Positions 36,306-45,980 are shown, numbered from the stretch's first letter. The stretch: 64,000 bases of DNA from Candidatus Tectimicrobiota bacterium (GCA_016192455.1 JACPUC010000018.1:20593-84592); one strand, 5' to 3'. Numbers and translations are program-made. The notes: generated from the letters alone by a model not told the origin.

Positions 36306-37292
36306 GCACTACTCCATGCGCGGGGTGCGGAGCCTGGGGGGCCCAGGCCCTTGCGCCGCGATGCGCGCTCTCCATACGTCTAGACAGGCTGCTTCACCAC
36401 GCCGAGGTAAACCGAGGAGATCCCAGCGGCGGCATTCTACCACGAATGGGATTGAATCACCGCCCAAAGATGGTTCCGGCGGCAATGATCAACCGAGGAG
36501 GGAAGCCGCTGATCCGCGCCGGCCCTGCATCGCGGTGTGGTGGTCAAGGGAGCAGCCGATGGGACGTCACCGCGTCAGTTCGCGGCCTGGCGCTGCACGT
36601 CCAGCAGCGCCGGAACGACGCCGGGCGACCTCGGGAGAGGCGCTTGGCGGAGAGAGCCGCATTCCACGATCTTCTCGACCTCTTCCACTGCGGCCAGCGC
36701 AGCCGAGGGGGGCGGCAGTCCCGCCCGGCTGGGAAACCACGGAGACCTCCGCGCCCCGCGCAGGCGCCGCCGGCGCGACCGCCCGCAGGGCCGGCTATGC
36801 CTTCAGCCAAAGGAAGAGCGTCAGAATTCCAGCATGGGCCGTGGGGCGGCTTGACGTAACTGTGGCTGCGGGCGTGTGATCTTTCCGTTTCTCATCTCCT
36901 CCTGGGTCCCGCCATCAACTCCGCATCTTGATTCAAGGACCTGGAATCGAGAGGGGGGAATTCTCGCCACGGGAGGAAGCGAGGCCCATATCTTGCTAGC
37001 AAACGAAGGTAGGAGCTGGGCTGCAGGATGAACCATGGGCGGACGTTGAGCTGGACGCGTCCCCCCGCCGCGTCGAGCCTGCCGGCTCCTCGTCCTTTGC
37101 CGGAACGAGGAGGCGATCTTTCCAGGCGGCGCTCGATGATCGTCTGCCGCGCCAGGAGTTTCTCCTCATCGCCCTTAGCGCAGGGGCTGCGTTGGGGAGG
37201 AGACGGGAGCTTTTCCTGCTTCCCCTCCCAGGCAGCGTTGCCGATCCCCTGCTCGAGGCCCCGTGCGCAGTAAGGAAGGGGAGCGCCAAGGC
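36306..37292. other. Large intergenic stretch, nothing supported
   Basis: These 987 GC-rich bases separate the SH3/TPR gene from the signalling cluster. Frames here are short, Arg-rich and mutually overlapping. One minus-strand piece near 36590-36700 (AALAAVEEVEKIVECG) looks protein-like, but it lacks a start and any recognised domain, so it could be a worn gene remnant. I see no tRNA, riboswitch or repeat. Confidence 0.35.
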
Positions 37293-37595
37293 ATGCGTCG
37301 GATCGCCATAACCCAGGCCGAGGTTAACCTCGTGCTCGCCAAGGCCGCCGAAGATGAAACAGGCCGCGTGCTCTGCGCCGAAGGCACCGTTCTCTCCGCC
37401 AACCTCATCCGGCTCCTCACCAACCGGGGCGTGGTGACGCTCTACGTCGAGGGAGAGGATGAGCAGGCCAAGTCGCCCGAGCAACTGCTGCGGGAGTTGG
37501 ATGAGCGCTTCTCCCTAGTGGAGACCGACCCGCTCATGGAGCAGGTGAAGGCGCTCTTCCGGCGGCGTATTGTCGAAGGCACGTTAACGCACTGA
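37293..37595 (+). CDS. Small signalling-associated protein (HD-GYP N-terminal-like)
   Basis: This 100-residue protein starts MRRIAITQAEVNLVLAKAAE. The pattern of a leading strand, then GRVLCAEGTVLSANLIRLLTNRGVVTLYVEG (about 22-53), resembles the region found before HD-GYP and HDOD domains (the DUF3391-like LAEDV...GxxLLxKGxxLT...L...GI..VYV pattern). The C-terminal half is helical (PEQLLRELDERFSLVETDPLM). It lies just upstream of the HDOD and REC-GGDDF genes, so it is probably part of the same signalling unit. Similarity is by eye only. Confidence 0.65.
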   Translation: MRRIAITQAEVNLVLAKAAEDETGRVLCAEGTVLSANLIRLLTNRGVVTLYVEGEDEQAKSPEQLLRELDERFSLVETDPLMEQVKALFRRRIVEGTLTH

Positions 37596-37761
37596 GGGGA
37601 TTGCCTGGAGCCTGGAGGCACGGGCGGGGGGTAGCCTCCCCGTTAGGCGGCGGAGGCGGAGACAGGCGCAAGCCGGCGCGGCTTCGAGCGTTCGAGCCTT
37701 GCAGCCTTCCTGGACATAGATGGCGCAGTGCAGAAGAGCGTGCGCCCAAAGGGATTGGGAG

Positions 37762-38601
37762 ATGATCTCAGCGAGCGAGTTGCAGCGGAAGATCGAAGCC
37801 ATCAAGAACATCCCGACGGTGCCGGGGATCGTGCAGAAGATCGCCGAGATGGTCGAAAGCCCCAGCATGTCGGCGGCTGACGTGGGCAAGGTCATCGCGC
37901 AGGATCAGGTTCTCGCGGCGAAAGTGCTGCGCCTCATCAACTCCTCGTTCTATGGGTTCCCCGGCCGCATCTCCTCCCTGTCGCACGGCGTCGTGCTGCT
38001 GGGCTTCAACGTGATCAAGGGGCTGGTCCTGAGTGCGTCGGTCTTCGACATGCTCTCCGACGAGATGGCCGGCCTCTGGGAGCACTCGGTCGGCGCCTCC
38101 GCCGTGGCCGGGGTGATCGCACGCCACCGTGGCTATGCCGAGCCCGAGGAGGTTGCCACCGCCGGCCTCCTGCATGATATCGGCAAGGTCATCCTGGCGA
38201 TCGAGCTTCCCGAGGTGATGCAGCAGCTCGATGCGATCGTCGCGGCGAAGCGCGTCCCCCGCCTTCTCGCCGAGACCGAGGTGCTCGGCATCACCCACTG
38301 CCATGTGGCCCATTGGCTCTGCGCCAAGTGGAACCTGCCGGCGGCTCTGCGCGAGCCGCTCGTTTTCCACCACGCGCCGCAGCAGGCCAAGTTTGCCCCT
38401 GAGCAGACGGCGATGGTGCACCTGGCCAACATCCTCGTCCGGGCCCGTGGCTATGGTCACGGCGGCGACCCCTTCGTCCCGAAAATCAACGACCAAGCCT
38501 GGCAGCTCCTTGGCCTGTCGATGGACGACCTCGACGCGATCGTGGCGCGCCTCGACGTGGAGCTCGAGCGGGTCAACACGCACGATCTCTTCTCGGTGTA
38601 G
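37762..38601 (+). CDS. HDOD-domain signalling protein
   Basis: This 279-residue protein consists almost wholly of an HDOD domain. IPTVPGIVQKIAEMVESPSMSA near 15-36 starts it, followed by IAQDQVLAAKVLRLINSSFYG and ISSLSHGVVLLGFNVIKGLVLS near 75-97. TAGLLHDIGKVILAIELPE near 134 keeps the HD-like pair. HDOD proteins are non-catalytic or poorly understood relatives of HD phosphohydrolases, used in motility, c-di-GMP and stress signalling. ATG 37762 follows GGGAG. The diguanylate-cyclase-type gene starts 32 bases downstream. Confidence 0.88.
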   Translation: MISASELQRKIEAIKNIPTVPGIVQKIAEMVESPSMSAADVGKVIAQDQVLAAKVLRLINSSFYGFPGRISSLSHGVVLLGFNVIKGLVLSASVFDMLSDEMAGLWEHSVGASAVAGVIARHRGYAEPEEVATAGLLHDIGKVILAIELPEVMQQLDAIVAAKRVPRLLAETEVLGITHCHVAHWLCAKWNLPAALREPLVFHHAPQQAKFAPEQTAMVHLANILVRARGYGHGGDPFVPKINDQAWQLLGLSMDDLDAIVARLDVELERVNTHDLFSV

Positions 38602-38633
38602 CAGGGAAGCAGCGTGCTGGAGGGACGCTCGGC

Positions 38634-39608
38634 ATGCTTGAACCGCAGACGAAACGGGTGCTCCTCGTCGACCCGGACAGAGCCCGCGCCCAGCGGCTGG
38701 GGGAGACCCTCAGCGCGGCCGGGTACTACGCCTACGATGTGGAAGATGAGCGCCAGGCGTTGGATCTCATCTACAACGAGCCGCCCGACCTCATCCTTAT
38801 TGACTACCAGGTCCCGGAAGAGCATGGCGGCTATCTCTGCCAGTCCCTCAAGACGGACAACGTCTACAGCCACCTCCCCATCATCCTCATCCTTCCCCAG
38901 CCTCTCCAGCCCTGGAACTGGGAGAGCCTGCAGGTGGAGGATTTCCTCGTGCAGCCGTTCAGCGAGGCAGAGCTGTTGCTGCGCACCTCGCTCTGCTTCG
39001 CGCGCACCTCACGCGCCCTCGACGCCAACCCCCTCACGAGGCTGCCGGGCAACCACTCGATCATCCGCGAGATCGAGCGGCGCATCGCCGCCGGGGCGCC
39101 GTTTGCCCTCTGCTACCTCGACCTCGATCACTTCAAGGGGTACAACGACTACTACGGCTTCACACGGGGCGACGAGGTGCTGAGCATGACCGCGCGCCTC
39201 ATCACCATGGTGGTGCGCGGACTGAACTGCCCGGAAGGGTATGCCGGGCACATCGGCGGCGATGACTTCGTCTTCATCGTGCCGGCGGACAGGGCGGATG
39301 AAGCCTGCCAGCAGATCATCAGGAACTTCGACCTCATCGTCGCCAATTTCTACGATGTGAAAGACCGCCTGCGCGGCTACATCGAGGCGGTCGACCGGCA
39401 GGGCCAGTGCGGCCGGGTTCCCCTCCTGACGGTTTCCATTGCCGTGGTAACGAATGAGGGGCAGACCCTGCAGCACTACGGCGAATTCAGCAGCGTCGCC
39501 TCGGAGCTGAAGAAGTACGCCAAGAGCCAACCGGGGAGCGTCTACGTCAAGGATCGCCGGCGCGATGAGCCTGTCGGCGCCGGCCTCGCCAGCCCCGCCG
39601 CGCCGTAG
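38634..39608 (+). CDS. Response regulator with GGDDF diguanylate-cyclase-type domain
   Basis: This 324-residue protein starts with a receiver domain (residues 7-122; acidic pair D13/D15, phosphoacceptor D57 in LILIDYQVP). The GGDEF-family domain (about 128-305) has NPLTRLPGN at 132-140, YLDLDHFKGYNDYYG at 161-175 and the active-site motif GGDDF at 208-212. The fourth position is Asp rather than Glu. GGDDF occurs in some active cyclases but can also mark non-cyclase variants. No inhibitory RxxD site is seen just before it (PEGYAGHIGGDDF). It probably works with the HDOD protein encoded just before it. Confidence 0.88.
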   Translation: MLEPQTKRVLLVDPDRARAQRLGETLSAAGYYAYDVEDERQALDLIYNEPPDLILIDYQVPEEHGGYLCQSLKTDNVYSHLPIILILPQPLQPWNWESLQVEDFLVQPFSEAELLLRTSLCFARTSRALDANPLTRLPGNHSIIREIERRIAAGAPFALCYLDLDHFKGYNDYYGFTRGDEVLSMTARLITMVVRGLNCPEGYAGHIGGDDFVFIVPADRADEACQQIIRNFDLIVANFYDVKDRLRGYIEAVDRQGQCGRVPLLTVSIAVVTNEGQTLQHYGEFSSVASELKKYAKSQPGSVYVKDRRRDEPVGAGLASPAAP

Positions 39609-39743
39609 CGGCTACCCGCCCCGCCCGCATACCTTCTTCTGCTTCCCTCCTCCTCGGCGTCGAGATTGAAGCGAGCCGCGCAGCGCGGCACCGCGGGCCG
39701 TCCTCGGCGCATCCCCCGTCCGGCCCCCTCGTACGCCCTGCTG

Positions 39744-40880
39744 TCACCCCCGCCCTAAGATCGCTCGCAGCGCGTGGCTCAAGGCGTAGACGTTGCGGGG
39801 ATGAGAGTTGTACCCCATCAGGCCGATGCGCCACACCTTGCCGGCGATGGCGCCGATGCCGCCGCTGATCTCGATGTTGAACTCGTTGAGGAGCCGCTGA
39901 CGCACCGCGCGGTCATCCACGCCGGTGGGGATGCGGACGGTGGTCAGCGGTGGCAGGCGCACGTCGGGGCGCGCGAAGGGCGCCAACCCCAGCCCCTCGA
40001 GCTGCTCGACGAGAAGCGTGGAGTTGCGGGCATGGCGGGCGATGCGCGCCTCGATCCCCTCCTCGTGGAGCAGCCGCAGCGCCTCGCGCAAGGCATAGAC
40101 CGTGTTGATCGGCGCGGTGTGGTGGTAGACGCGCTCCTCCGACCAATAGCGGAACTGCTCCAGCACGTCGAAGTAGAAGCTCGGCACCCGGCTGCGACGC
40201 TTGCCGATGGCCGCGACGGCGCGCGGGCTGAAGGTCACCGGGGCCAGCCCCGGAGGCGCGCTGAGGCATTTCTGTGAACCGGCATAGGCGGCGTCGATAC
40301 CCCAGGCATCCACGTCCAACAGGCAGCCGCCAAGGGAGACGACGCAGTCCACGATGAAGAGCGCTTCGTGTTCACGGCACATGGCGCCGATCTCGGCGAG
40401 CGGGTGGAGCACCCCGGTGGAGGCTTCAGGGTGCACGATCGCCACCGCCTTGAGGTGGCGCTCCTGGGCAAGCTTCCGGCGCACCGCGGCGGGATCGACG
40501 GCGCTGCCCCACTCCGCCTCGAGGCGCACCAGCTCGCCGCCCAGCCGTTCCACCACCTCGCACATGCGGTTGCCGAAGAAGCCATTGACGCAGACAAGAA
40601 CGCGGTCGCCCGGCTCCACGAGGTTCGTGAACACCGCCTCCATGCCGCCCATGCCGGTGACCGGCAGGACGAAGGTGTGACGGTTGCTCGTCTGGAAGGC
40701 GTAGCGCAGGAGCTCCTGCACGTCATCCATGATCTCGAAGTAGAGCGCATCGAGGTGGCCGATGACGGGGCTGGCGAGGGCGCCGGCGACGCGCGGGTGG
40801 ATGTTGCTCGGCCCCGGCGTGAGGAGCAGGCGGTCGGGCACCGCCAGCGCGCCGAGGGATCGCGACGGCTCATAGGCCAT
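39744..40880 (-). CDS. Class V aminotransferase (serine/alanine-glyoxylate type), copy 1
   Basis: This 378-residue PLP enzyme begins MAYEPSRSLGALAVPDRLLLTPGPS, with LTPGPSNIHPRV typical of the alanine-glyoxylate/serine-pyruvate branch. PLP contacts are visible in the GMGGMEAVFTNLVEPGDRV segment near 79, in IVDCVVSLGGC near 183 with the ring-binding Asp, and in AGSQKCLSAPPGLAP near 205, whose Lys forms the Schiff base. KVWRIGLMGYNSHPRNVYAL near the C-terminus is family-specific. It may use serine, alanine or ureidoglycine with glyoxylate. A close tandem copy lies 140 bases upstream on the same strand. Confidence 0.88.
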   Translation of the reverse strand: MAYEPSRSLGALAVPDRLLLTPGPSNIHPRVAGALASPVIGHLDALYFEIMDDVQELLRYAFQTSNRHTFVLPVTGMGGMEAVFTNLVEPGDRVLVCVNGFFGNRMCEVVERLGGELVRLEAEWGSAVDPAAVRRKLAQERHLKAVAIVHPEASTGVLHPLAEIGAMCREHEALFIVDCVVSLGGCLLDVDAWGIDAAYAGSQKCLSAPPGLAPVTFSPRAVAAIGKRRSRVPSFYFDVLEQFRYWSEERVYHHTAPINTVYALREALRLLHEEGIEARIARHARNSTLLVEQLEGLGLAPFARPDVRLPPLTTVRIPTGVDDRAVRQRLLNEFNIEISGGIGAIAGKVWRIGLMGYNSHPRNVYALSHALRAILGRG

Positions 40881-41020
40881 GACAGCGCTCCTTCTGGAAG
40901 GGAGAGGGCAGCCTTCACCTCCCGGCGCGGCCGACTGAGGCGCGCCGGTGCGGCGCGGCGGGGCAGGCTCCGCGCTCCAGCGCCTTGCCCGCCGGCACGT
41001 GCTCTCGCCTGTCGGCTCCC

Positions 41021-42151
41021 TCAGCAGAGGATGGCGCGCAGCGCATGGCAGAGGTAGTAGACGTTGCGCGGATGCGAGGTGTAGCCCATGAGACCGATGC
41101 GCCACACCTTGCCTGCGATCGGCCCGAGGCCGCCGCCGATCTCCACGTTGTAGGCGTTGAGGAGGTGCCGGCGCACCGCCGCATCCTCAACTCCCGGAGG
41201 GAGGCGCACGGTGGTGAGCGACGGCAAGCGCACGTCGGCGCGCGCGAACGGCGCGATCCCGAGGCTGCCGAGCTGCTCGATGAGGAGCGCCGCGTTGCGC
41301 GCGTGGCGGGTGATGCGCGCCTCGAGCCCCTCCTCGTGGAGCAGCCGCAGCGCCTCGCGCAGGGCGTACATCATGCTGATCGGCCCGGTGTGGTGGTAGA
41401 CGCGCGCCTCCGACCAGTACTTGAAGAGCTCCGTGAGATCGAAGTAGAAGCTCGGAATGCGGCCGCGGCGCTTGCCGATCGCCTCCACGGCGCGCGGGCT
41501 GAAGGTCATGGGCGAGAGGCCGGGGGGGCAGCTCAGGCACTTCTGCGTGCCGCTGTAGGCGGCGTCCACCCCCCAGGCGTCGATCTGCAGCGGGCAGCCG
41601 CCGAGCGAGGTGACGCAATCAATGATGAAGAGCGCCTCGTGCTCCCGGCAGAGGGCGCCGATGGCCTCGAGCGGCTGCAAAACGCCGGTGGAGGTCTCGG
41701 CATGGACGAGCGCCACCGCCTTGATGGCTCGTTCCTGCCGGAGCTTCTGGCGCACCGCCTCGGGATCGATGCTCTGCCCCCACTCCACCTCAAGGCGCAG
41801 CGCCTCGCCCCCCAGGCGCTCGATGATGTCGCACATCCGCCCCCCGAAGAAGCCGTTGACGCAGACGAGCACGCGGTCGCCGGCCTCGACGAGATTCGTG
41901 AACACCGCCTCCATGCCGGCCATGCCGGTCGCCTGCAAGGCAAGGGTATGGCGGTTGCCCGTCTGGAAGGCGTAGCGCAGGAGGGCCTGCACGTCATCCA
42001 TGATTCCCAGGTAGACCGGATCGAGGTGGCCGGGCACCGGCGTGGCCAGGGCGCCGTACACGCGCGGATGGACGTTGCTGGGACCTGGACCCATGAGCAG
42101 GCGGTCGGGAACGGGAAGGGGCGCAATCGGCTGGGCGGGTTCATAGGCCAT
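41021..42151 (-). CDS. Class V aminotransferase (serine/alanine-glyoxylate type), copy 2
   Basis: This 376-residue protein is strongly similar to the adjacent copy along its whole length (MAYEPAQPIAPLPVPDRLLM; KVWRIGLMGYTSHPRNVYYL). The PLP Lys is in SGTQKCLSCPPGLSP and the ring Asp is in IIDCVTSLGGC. Differences from copy 1 fall in substrate-side segments (for example LALQATGMAGMEAVF against FVLPVTGMGGMEAVF), so the two may have different amino donors. The duplication looks recent, since spacing, orientation and N-terminal MAYEP are kept. Confidence 0.88.
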   Translation of the reverse strand: MAYEPAQPIAPLPVPDRLLMGPGPSNVHPRVYGALATPVPGHLDPVYLGIMDDVQALLRYAFQTGNRHTLALQATGMAGMEAVFTNLVEAGDRVLVCVNGFFGGRMCDIIERLGGEALRLEVEWGQSIDPEAVRQKLRQERAIKAVALVHAETSTGVLQPLEAIGALCREHEALFIIDCVTSLGGCPLQIDAWGVDAAYSGTQKCLSCPPGLSPMTFSPRAVEAIGKRRGRIPSFYFDLTELFKYWSEARVYHHTGPISMMYALREALRLLHEEGLEARITRHARNAALLIEQLGSLGIAPFARADVRLPSLTTVRLPPGVEDAAVRRHLLNAYNVEIGGGLGPIAGKVWRIGLMGYTSHPRNVYYLCHALRAILC

Positions 42152-42280
42152 GGTCCGTCTCCTGGTGCTGCGTCGTGGATGGGCTCTTCATGGGACCGAG
42201 CCGGTTCCAAGCTTGGCGCTGCGGCTCGGCGCCGAGCCACCCGGCGGGTTGTCAGACGGACGCAGGGTCGAGGTTGGAGG

Positions 42281-43522
42281 TTAACTTCCCGCCTGCGGCG
42301 CGCCAACCGCCGAGGCTGCCTCGGCCGGCGTCTCCTTGATGAGCTCGAGGATGACCGCGTCGGCCAGGAAGAGGCCGCGCCGGGTCAGGCGGCAGCGCTC
42401 CGGCGTCAGCTCGAGGAGGCCCTGCGCCACGAGGTGCTGGAGCGGCCGGGCGTAGTGCTCCTCGAACGCCACCCCGTGGTGCTCGGGGAAGCGGCGCAGG
42501 GCGATGCCCTCCCGCAGGCGCAATCCCAGCATCACCGCCTCGGTGCGCCGCGTGTCGGCATCAAGCCGCTCGCGCCAGTGTGCCGCGCGGCCGCGCTCCC
42601 GGATCGCCGCGGCGTAGTGCTCGGGCTTGCTGTGGTTGCGGAAGCGCTGGCCGTTGAGCTTCGACACGGCGCCGGCCCCGCAGCCCACATACTCGGCGTT
42701 CTCCCAATAGAGCTGGTTGTGACGGCTGCGGCGCCCCGGGCGGGCGAAGTTGGAGACCTCGTAGTGCTCATACCCCGCGGCCTCGGCGCTCTCCATGGCC
42801 GCCTCGTACATGGCGAGCTGCGCCTCCTCGTCGGGGAGCGGCAGGGCGCCGCGCTCCTGGAGGCTGAAGAACGGCGTCCCTTTCTCGATCGTGAGACAGT
42901 ACAGGGAGAGGTGCTCCGGCTCCAGGGCGATGGCATGGTCGAGGGAGCGGCGCCAGGTGGCGAGGTCCTGACCGGGGGCTCCGAACATGAGGTCGAGGTT
43001 GAGGTTCTCGACCCCCGCCCGGCGCGCCCGTCGCACCGCGGCGTCGATCTCGTCGGCGCGGTGGATGCGGTCGAGCTGGCGCAGGATGGTGTCGTCGAAG
43101 GACTGCGCCCCGAGGCTGAGGCGCGTGCAGCCGCTGCCCACGAGCACCGCGCAGACGGCGTCGCTGAGGCTACCCGGGTTTGCCTCGACGGTGAACTCCA
43201 ACTCGGTCCCTCGCCCGGCGGGTGTGTGAGGGGCGCGTGCGCGACAGGCCACCTCGCGGGCCGTCCTCAGCACCTCCTCCAGCAAGTCCGGCCGCAGCAG
43301 CGACGGCGTGCCGCCGCCGACGAAGATCGAGGCGATGCCGCGCCCCGGGCCGATGAGCTGGGGGACGCGGCGCAGCTCTTCCAGCAGCGCCGCCACGTAG
43401 GAGACCTGCTCCTCCCCTTGCCGTTCGGGATGATGCTCGAACGAGTTGAAGTCGCAGTAGGCGCACTTGTGACGGCAGAAGGGCACGTGGAGGTAGAGGG
43501 CGATGGACTGCGGCGGCGGCAT
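42281..43522 (-). CDS. hemW: HemW-like radical-SAM haem chaperone
   Basis: This 413-residue protein resembles HemW, formerly annotated as oxygen-independent coproporphyrinogen oxidase. LYLHVPFCRHKCAYCDFNS (9-27) carries the CxxxCxxC radical-SAM motif. IFVGGGTPSLL near 65, FTVEANPGSLS near 110, RLSLGAQSFDD near 134 and NLDLMFGAPGQ near 175 follow the TIM-barrel order. YEHYEVSNFARPGRRSRHN near 245-263 is the HemW signature. True HemN has an extra N-terminal segment and a fourth Cys that are not seen here. It would deliver haem to respiratory enzymes. Confidence 0.9.
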   Translation of the reverse strand: MPPPQSIALYLHVPFCRHKCAYCDFNSFEHHPERQGEEQVSYVAALLEELRRVPQLIGPGRGIASIFVGGGTPSLLRPDLLEEVLRTAREVACRARAPHTPAGRGTELEFTVEANPGSLSDAVCAVLVGSGCTRLSLGAQSFDDTILRQLDRIHRADEIDAAVRRARRAGVENLNLDLMFGAPGQDLATWRRSLDHAIALEPEHLSLYCLTIEKGTPFFSLQERGALPLPDEEAQLAMYEAAMESAEAAGYEHYEVSNFARPGRRSRHNQLYWENAEYVGCGAGAVSKLNGQRFRNHSKPEHYAAAIRERGRAAHWRERLDADTRRTEAVMLGLRLREGIALRRFPEHHGVAFEEHYARPLQHLVAQGLLELTPERCRLTRRGLFLADAVILELIKETPAEAASAVGAPQAGS

Positions 43523-43766
43523 TGAAGCGATGGCCTCCAGGTGGACCGTTCAGCGCGCTGGTTGCGGGGGCTAGGGCATGGCGACCTCTGCATGCGCAGG
43601 AGCCGTGCCGCCACTCTACCTTGTGTAGCGAGGAATGCAACGGTAAGATCGCCCGCGCGGCGTGGCTCGTCAACCGCCGATGCCGCGGCGGTGCCGCCGT
43701 TCAGGAAACGTTCGGCCCCCAGGGTGACGCCGGCGATGAGGGAGCGGCGGGGCGAAAGGAGGCGCG

Positions 43767-44915
43767 GTGCGGGATCGTGTGCGGCGCCGACATGTTCTGC
43801 TGGGGGGCGTGGCGTGGCTCATGGCGCTGGCCGCCGCCGGCTCCTCGCCGGCTGCGGAGAAACCCGCGCCACCGCTCTTCCTGCTCCCCAGCGCCGGCGT
43901 GGCGATCCCGCAGCACAGCTTCGTCTTCACGCCCTCATACGTGGCCGTGCATGAGAAGTTTGTGGAGGAGGAGGGGGTGCGCTTCTCCTACCACCTCCTG
44001 CCGGGGGTCGAGACGGTCACGGCGCTGGTTGAGGAGCGTATCGACCTGGCTCACCTGCCGGGGACGGAGCTGCTTCTGGCCGCCTCGCTGGGAGCTCCCC
44101 TGGTGGCGGTGGCGCAGACGAGCGACAAGCTCTCCTACGAGGTGGTCCTGCGAAGGGGGCGGGAGGAGGAGCAGCGCGAGGCTCGCGACCTCCCCCTCGC
44201 GCAGCGCCTGGCGCTGCTTCGGGCGGCGCTCTCTCGCGCACCGGCGCTGGCGATCAGCCGCGCCAACGCCACCGACCATCTCCTCCTGCTCCATCTCGCG
44301 CGCAGGCTGGGAAGGGCCGCGCCTGCTGTGGCTGACGGTAGAGAGGGGGGCGGGAGGAACAGGGTGGACGACGAGCGCGGCCGAGCCGCGCCAAGCGCCA
44401 GTCCCCTCTTCGTGGCGCCCGGCGGGCAGGCTGAGCAACTGCGGGCGATGCGCGACGGCCTCGCCGACGGCTTCGCCCAGGCTCCGCCGCTGTCGACCAT
44501 TGCTGCGCGGGAAGGCTATGGCAGCATTCTCCTGAGTGGGCCGCGGGGTGATTTCGCCGAGCTTTCTCCTTTCGCGGATGCCGTGCTGGTGGCGCAGGCG
44601 CAGCGCCTCGACTCGGCGCGGTCAACGCTGCGCCGGGTGCTGCGCGGCTATGCCAAGACCCTCCGCTTCCTGCGGACCGCCCAGGGCCGAACGGCCGCCC
44701 TGGCGAGCCTGCAGCGCATCTTTGCCAAGCTTCCCGCGGAGGTCATCGCCGAGGCGTACGACGCGTTGCGGCCTGTCTTCGCGGCGGATGGCGCTGTTGA
44801 TCCCACGGCTCTCCAACAGGCGCAGCGGCTCATGCTGGAGGCCGGGCTGCTGAGGGAGCCCCTCGACCTCGGGGTGCTGGTGCGGGCGGAGCTGCTCGAA
44901 AACGAGGCGCGCTGA
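43767..44915 (+). CDS. Periplasmic solute-binding protein (NMT1/SsuA-like)
   Basis: The start is GTG 43767 with a strong AAAGGAGG site 5 bases upstream. The 382-residue protein has a signal peptide containing RRRHVLLGGVAWLMALAAAG, with two consecutive Arg that could make it a Tat substrate. The SBP fold continues with LAHLPGTELLLAASLGAPLVAVA near 93-115. A low-complexity insert (GREGGGRNRVDDERGR near 195-210) interrupts the hinge region. ABC permease and ATPase genes are not present in the neighbourhood, so the ligand and transporter are unknown. Confidence 0.75.
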   Translation: MRDRVRRRHVLLGGVAWLMALAAAGSSPAAEKPAPPLFLLPSAGVAIPQHSFVFTPSYVAVHEKFVEEEGVRFSYHLLPGVETVTALVEERIDLAHLPGTELLLAASLGAPLVAVAQTSDKLSYEVVLRRGREEEQREARDLPLAQRLALLRAALSRAPALAISRANATDHLLLLHLARRLGRAAPAVADGREGGGRNRVDDERGRAAPSASPLFVAPGGQAEQLRAMRDGLADGFAQAPPLSTIAAREGYGSILLSGPRGDFAELSPFADAVLVAQAQRLDSARSTLRRVLRGYAKTLRFLRTAQGRTAALASLQRIFAKLPAEVIAEAYDALRPVFAADGAVDPTALQQAQRLMLEAGLLREPLDLGVLVRAELLENEAR

Positions 44916-44969
44916 GCGCGGCGCCGCAGCGGCGCGACACTGCGGTCGGCGCGGCGGCCGGGCCGGGCG

Positions 44970-45980
44970 CTAGCGGGCGAAGGTGCGGATGATGGTGGCG
45001 AGGTTCTCCACCACCCGCTCGGCGGGCAGGCCGAAGGAGGGGGAGTAGAAGAGCGGCAGGTCGATGAGGCCGTCGTAGCGGCTGAGCTGCTGGCGGCAGT
45101 CATCGGGCGTGCCGGCGATCGCCAGGGCATCAACCATGTCGTCGGTCACGGCCTCGACCATGCGCGGGATGTCGATGGTCTTGAACGCCTCGCGGATGGC
45201 GCGGGCCTGCTCGCCGAAGCCGTGCAGATCGAGGATCACGTCGTAGGACTTCACGGTGGCGTAGAAAGCGATCTGGTGCTTGGCCTCGCGGAGAGCAGTG
45301 GCGCGGTCCTCGTGCACGGCGGTGATGATGTAGCTCGTCAGTTCGAGGTCCTCGAGGCGGCGGCCGGCGCGCGCGGCGGCCTCGGCCATGGTGGGACGGG
45401 CGATCTCGGCGATGTAGCGGCGCGAGGCGATGGGGTGGCCCACCCAACCGTCGGCGACCTCGCCGACCAGCCGCAGCATGCCGCGGTTCACCCCAGCCAG
45501 GTAGATCGGGATGCGCGGGCGCACGGCAAAGGGACGCTCGAACTGCGGGATGGCGATGTTGTAGTACGTTCCCTTGTAGCGCAGCGGCTTGCCCTCGGCG
45601 TGCCGCCAGTAGGCGCGGATGAGCTCGATGGCCTCGCGCATGCGCCCCAGGGGGTGGCTGAAGGGGACGCTGTACCAGTACTCGTTCATCGCCTTCGTGC
45701 CGCTGCCAAGCCCGAGCACCATGCGCCCGCCGGAGAGCTCGTCGATGTCCATCGCCGCGGCGGCGTCGAGCATGGGGGTGCGCATGAAGGCGTAGGCAAT
45801 GCCCGTGCCGACGCGCACACGCTGGGTGGCCGCGGCCATCGCCGTCACCGCCACGAAGCCGTTGCGGTTGAAGAACTCGATCGTCCAGACGGAATCGAAT
45901 CCCGAGCGCTCCGCCTCCTGGGCGAGGCGAACCATGTCCGCGAGAGGGACGTTCGTCAGCGACATTGCAACCTTTTCCAT
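44970..45980 (-). CDS. LLM-class flavin (F420-type) oxidoreductase
   Basis: This 336-residue luciferase-like TIM-barrel protein has DMVRLAQEAERSGFDSVWTIE near 15-35, RVRVGTGIAYAFMRTPMLDA near 54-73, and DELSGGRMVLGLGSGTKAMNEYW near 80-102. IPIYLAGVNRGMLRLVGEVADGWVG near 157-181 and IAGTPDDCRQQLSRY near 288 complete the bacterial-luciferase/F420 family pattern. The cofactor could be F420 or FMN and the substrate is open. GGAGAACC precedes ATG 45980. It is convergent with the solute-binding-protein gene across 54 bases. Confidence 0.88.
   Translation of the reverse strand: MEKVAMSLTNVPLADMVRLAQEAERSGFDSVWTIEFFNRNGFVAVTAMAAATQRVRVGTGIAYAFMRTPMLDAAAAMDIDELSGGRMVLGLGSGTKAMNEYWYSVPFSHPLGRMREAIELIRAYWRHAEGKPLRYKGTYYNIAIPQFERPFAVRPRIPIYLAGVNRGMLRLVGEVADGWVGHPIASRRYIAEIARPTMAEAAARAGRRLEDLELTSYIITAVHEDRATALREAKHQIAFYATVKSYDVILDLHGFGEQARAIREAFKTIDIPRMVEAVTDDMVDALAIAGTPDDCRQQLSRYDGLIDLPLFYSPSFGLPAERVVENLATIIRTFAR

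Noticed and set aside
40985-43525. 846-codon plus-strand open frame
   Set aside because: It runs antisense to the two aminotransferases and hemW, all of which have clear motifs.
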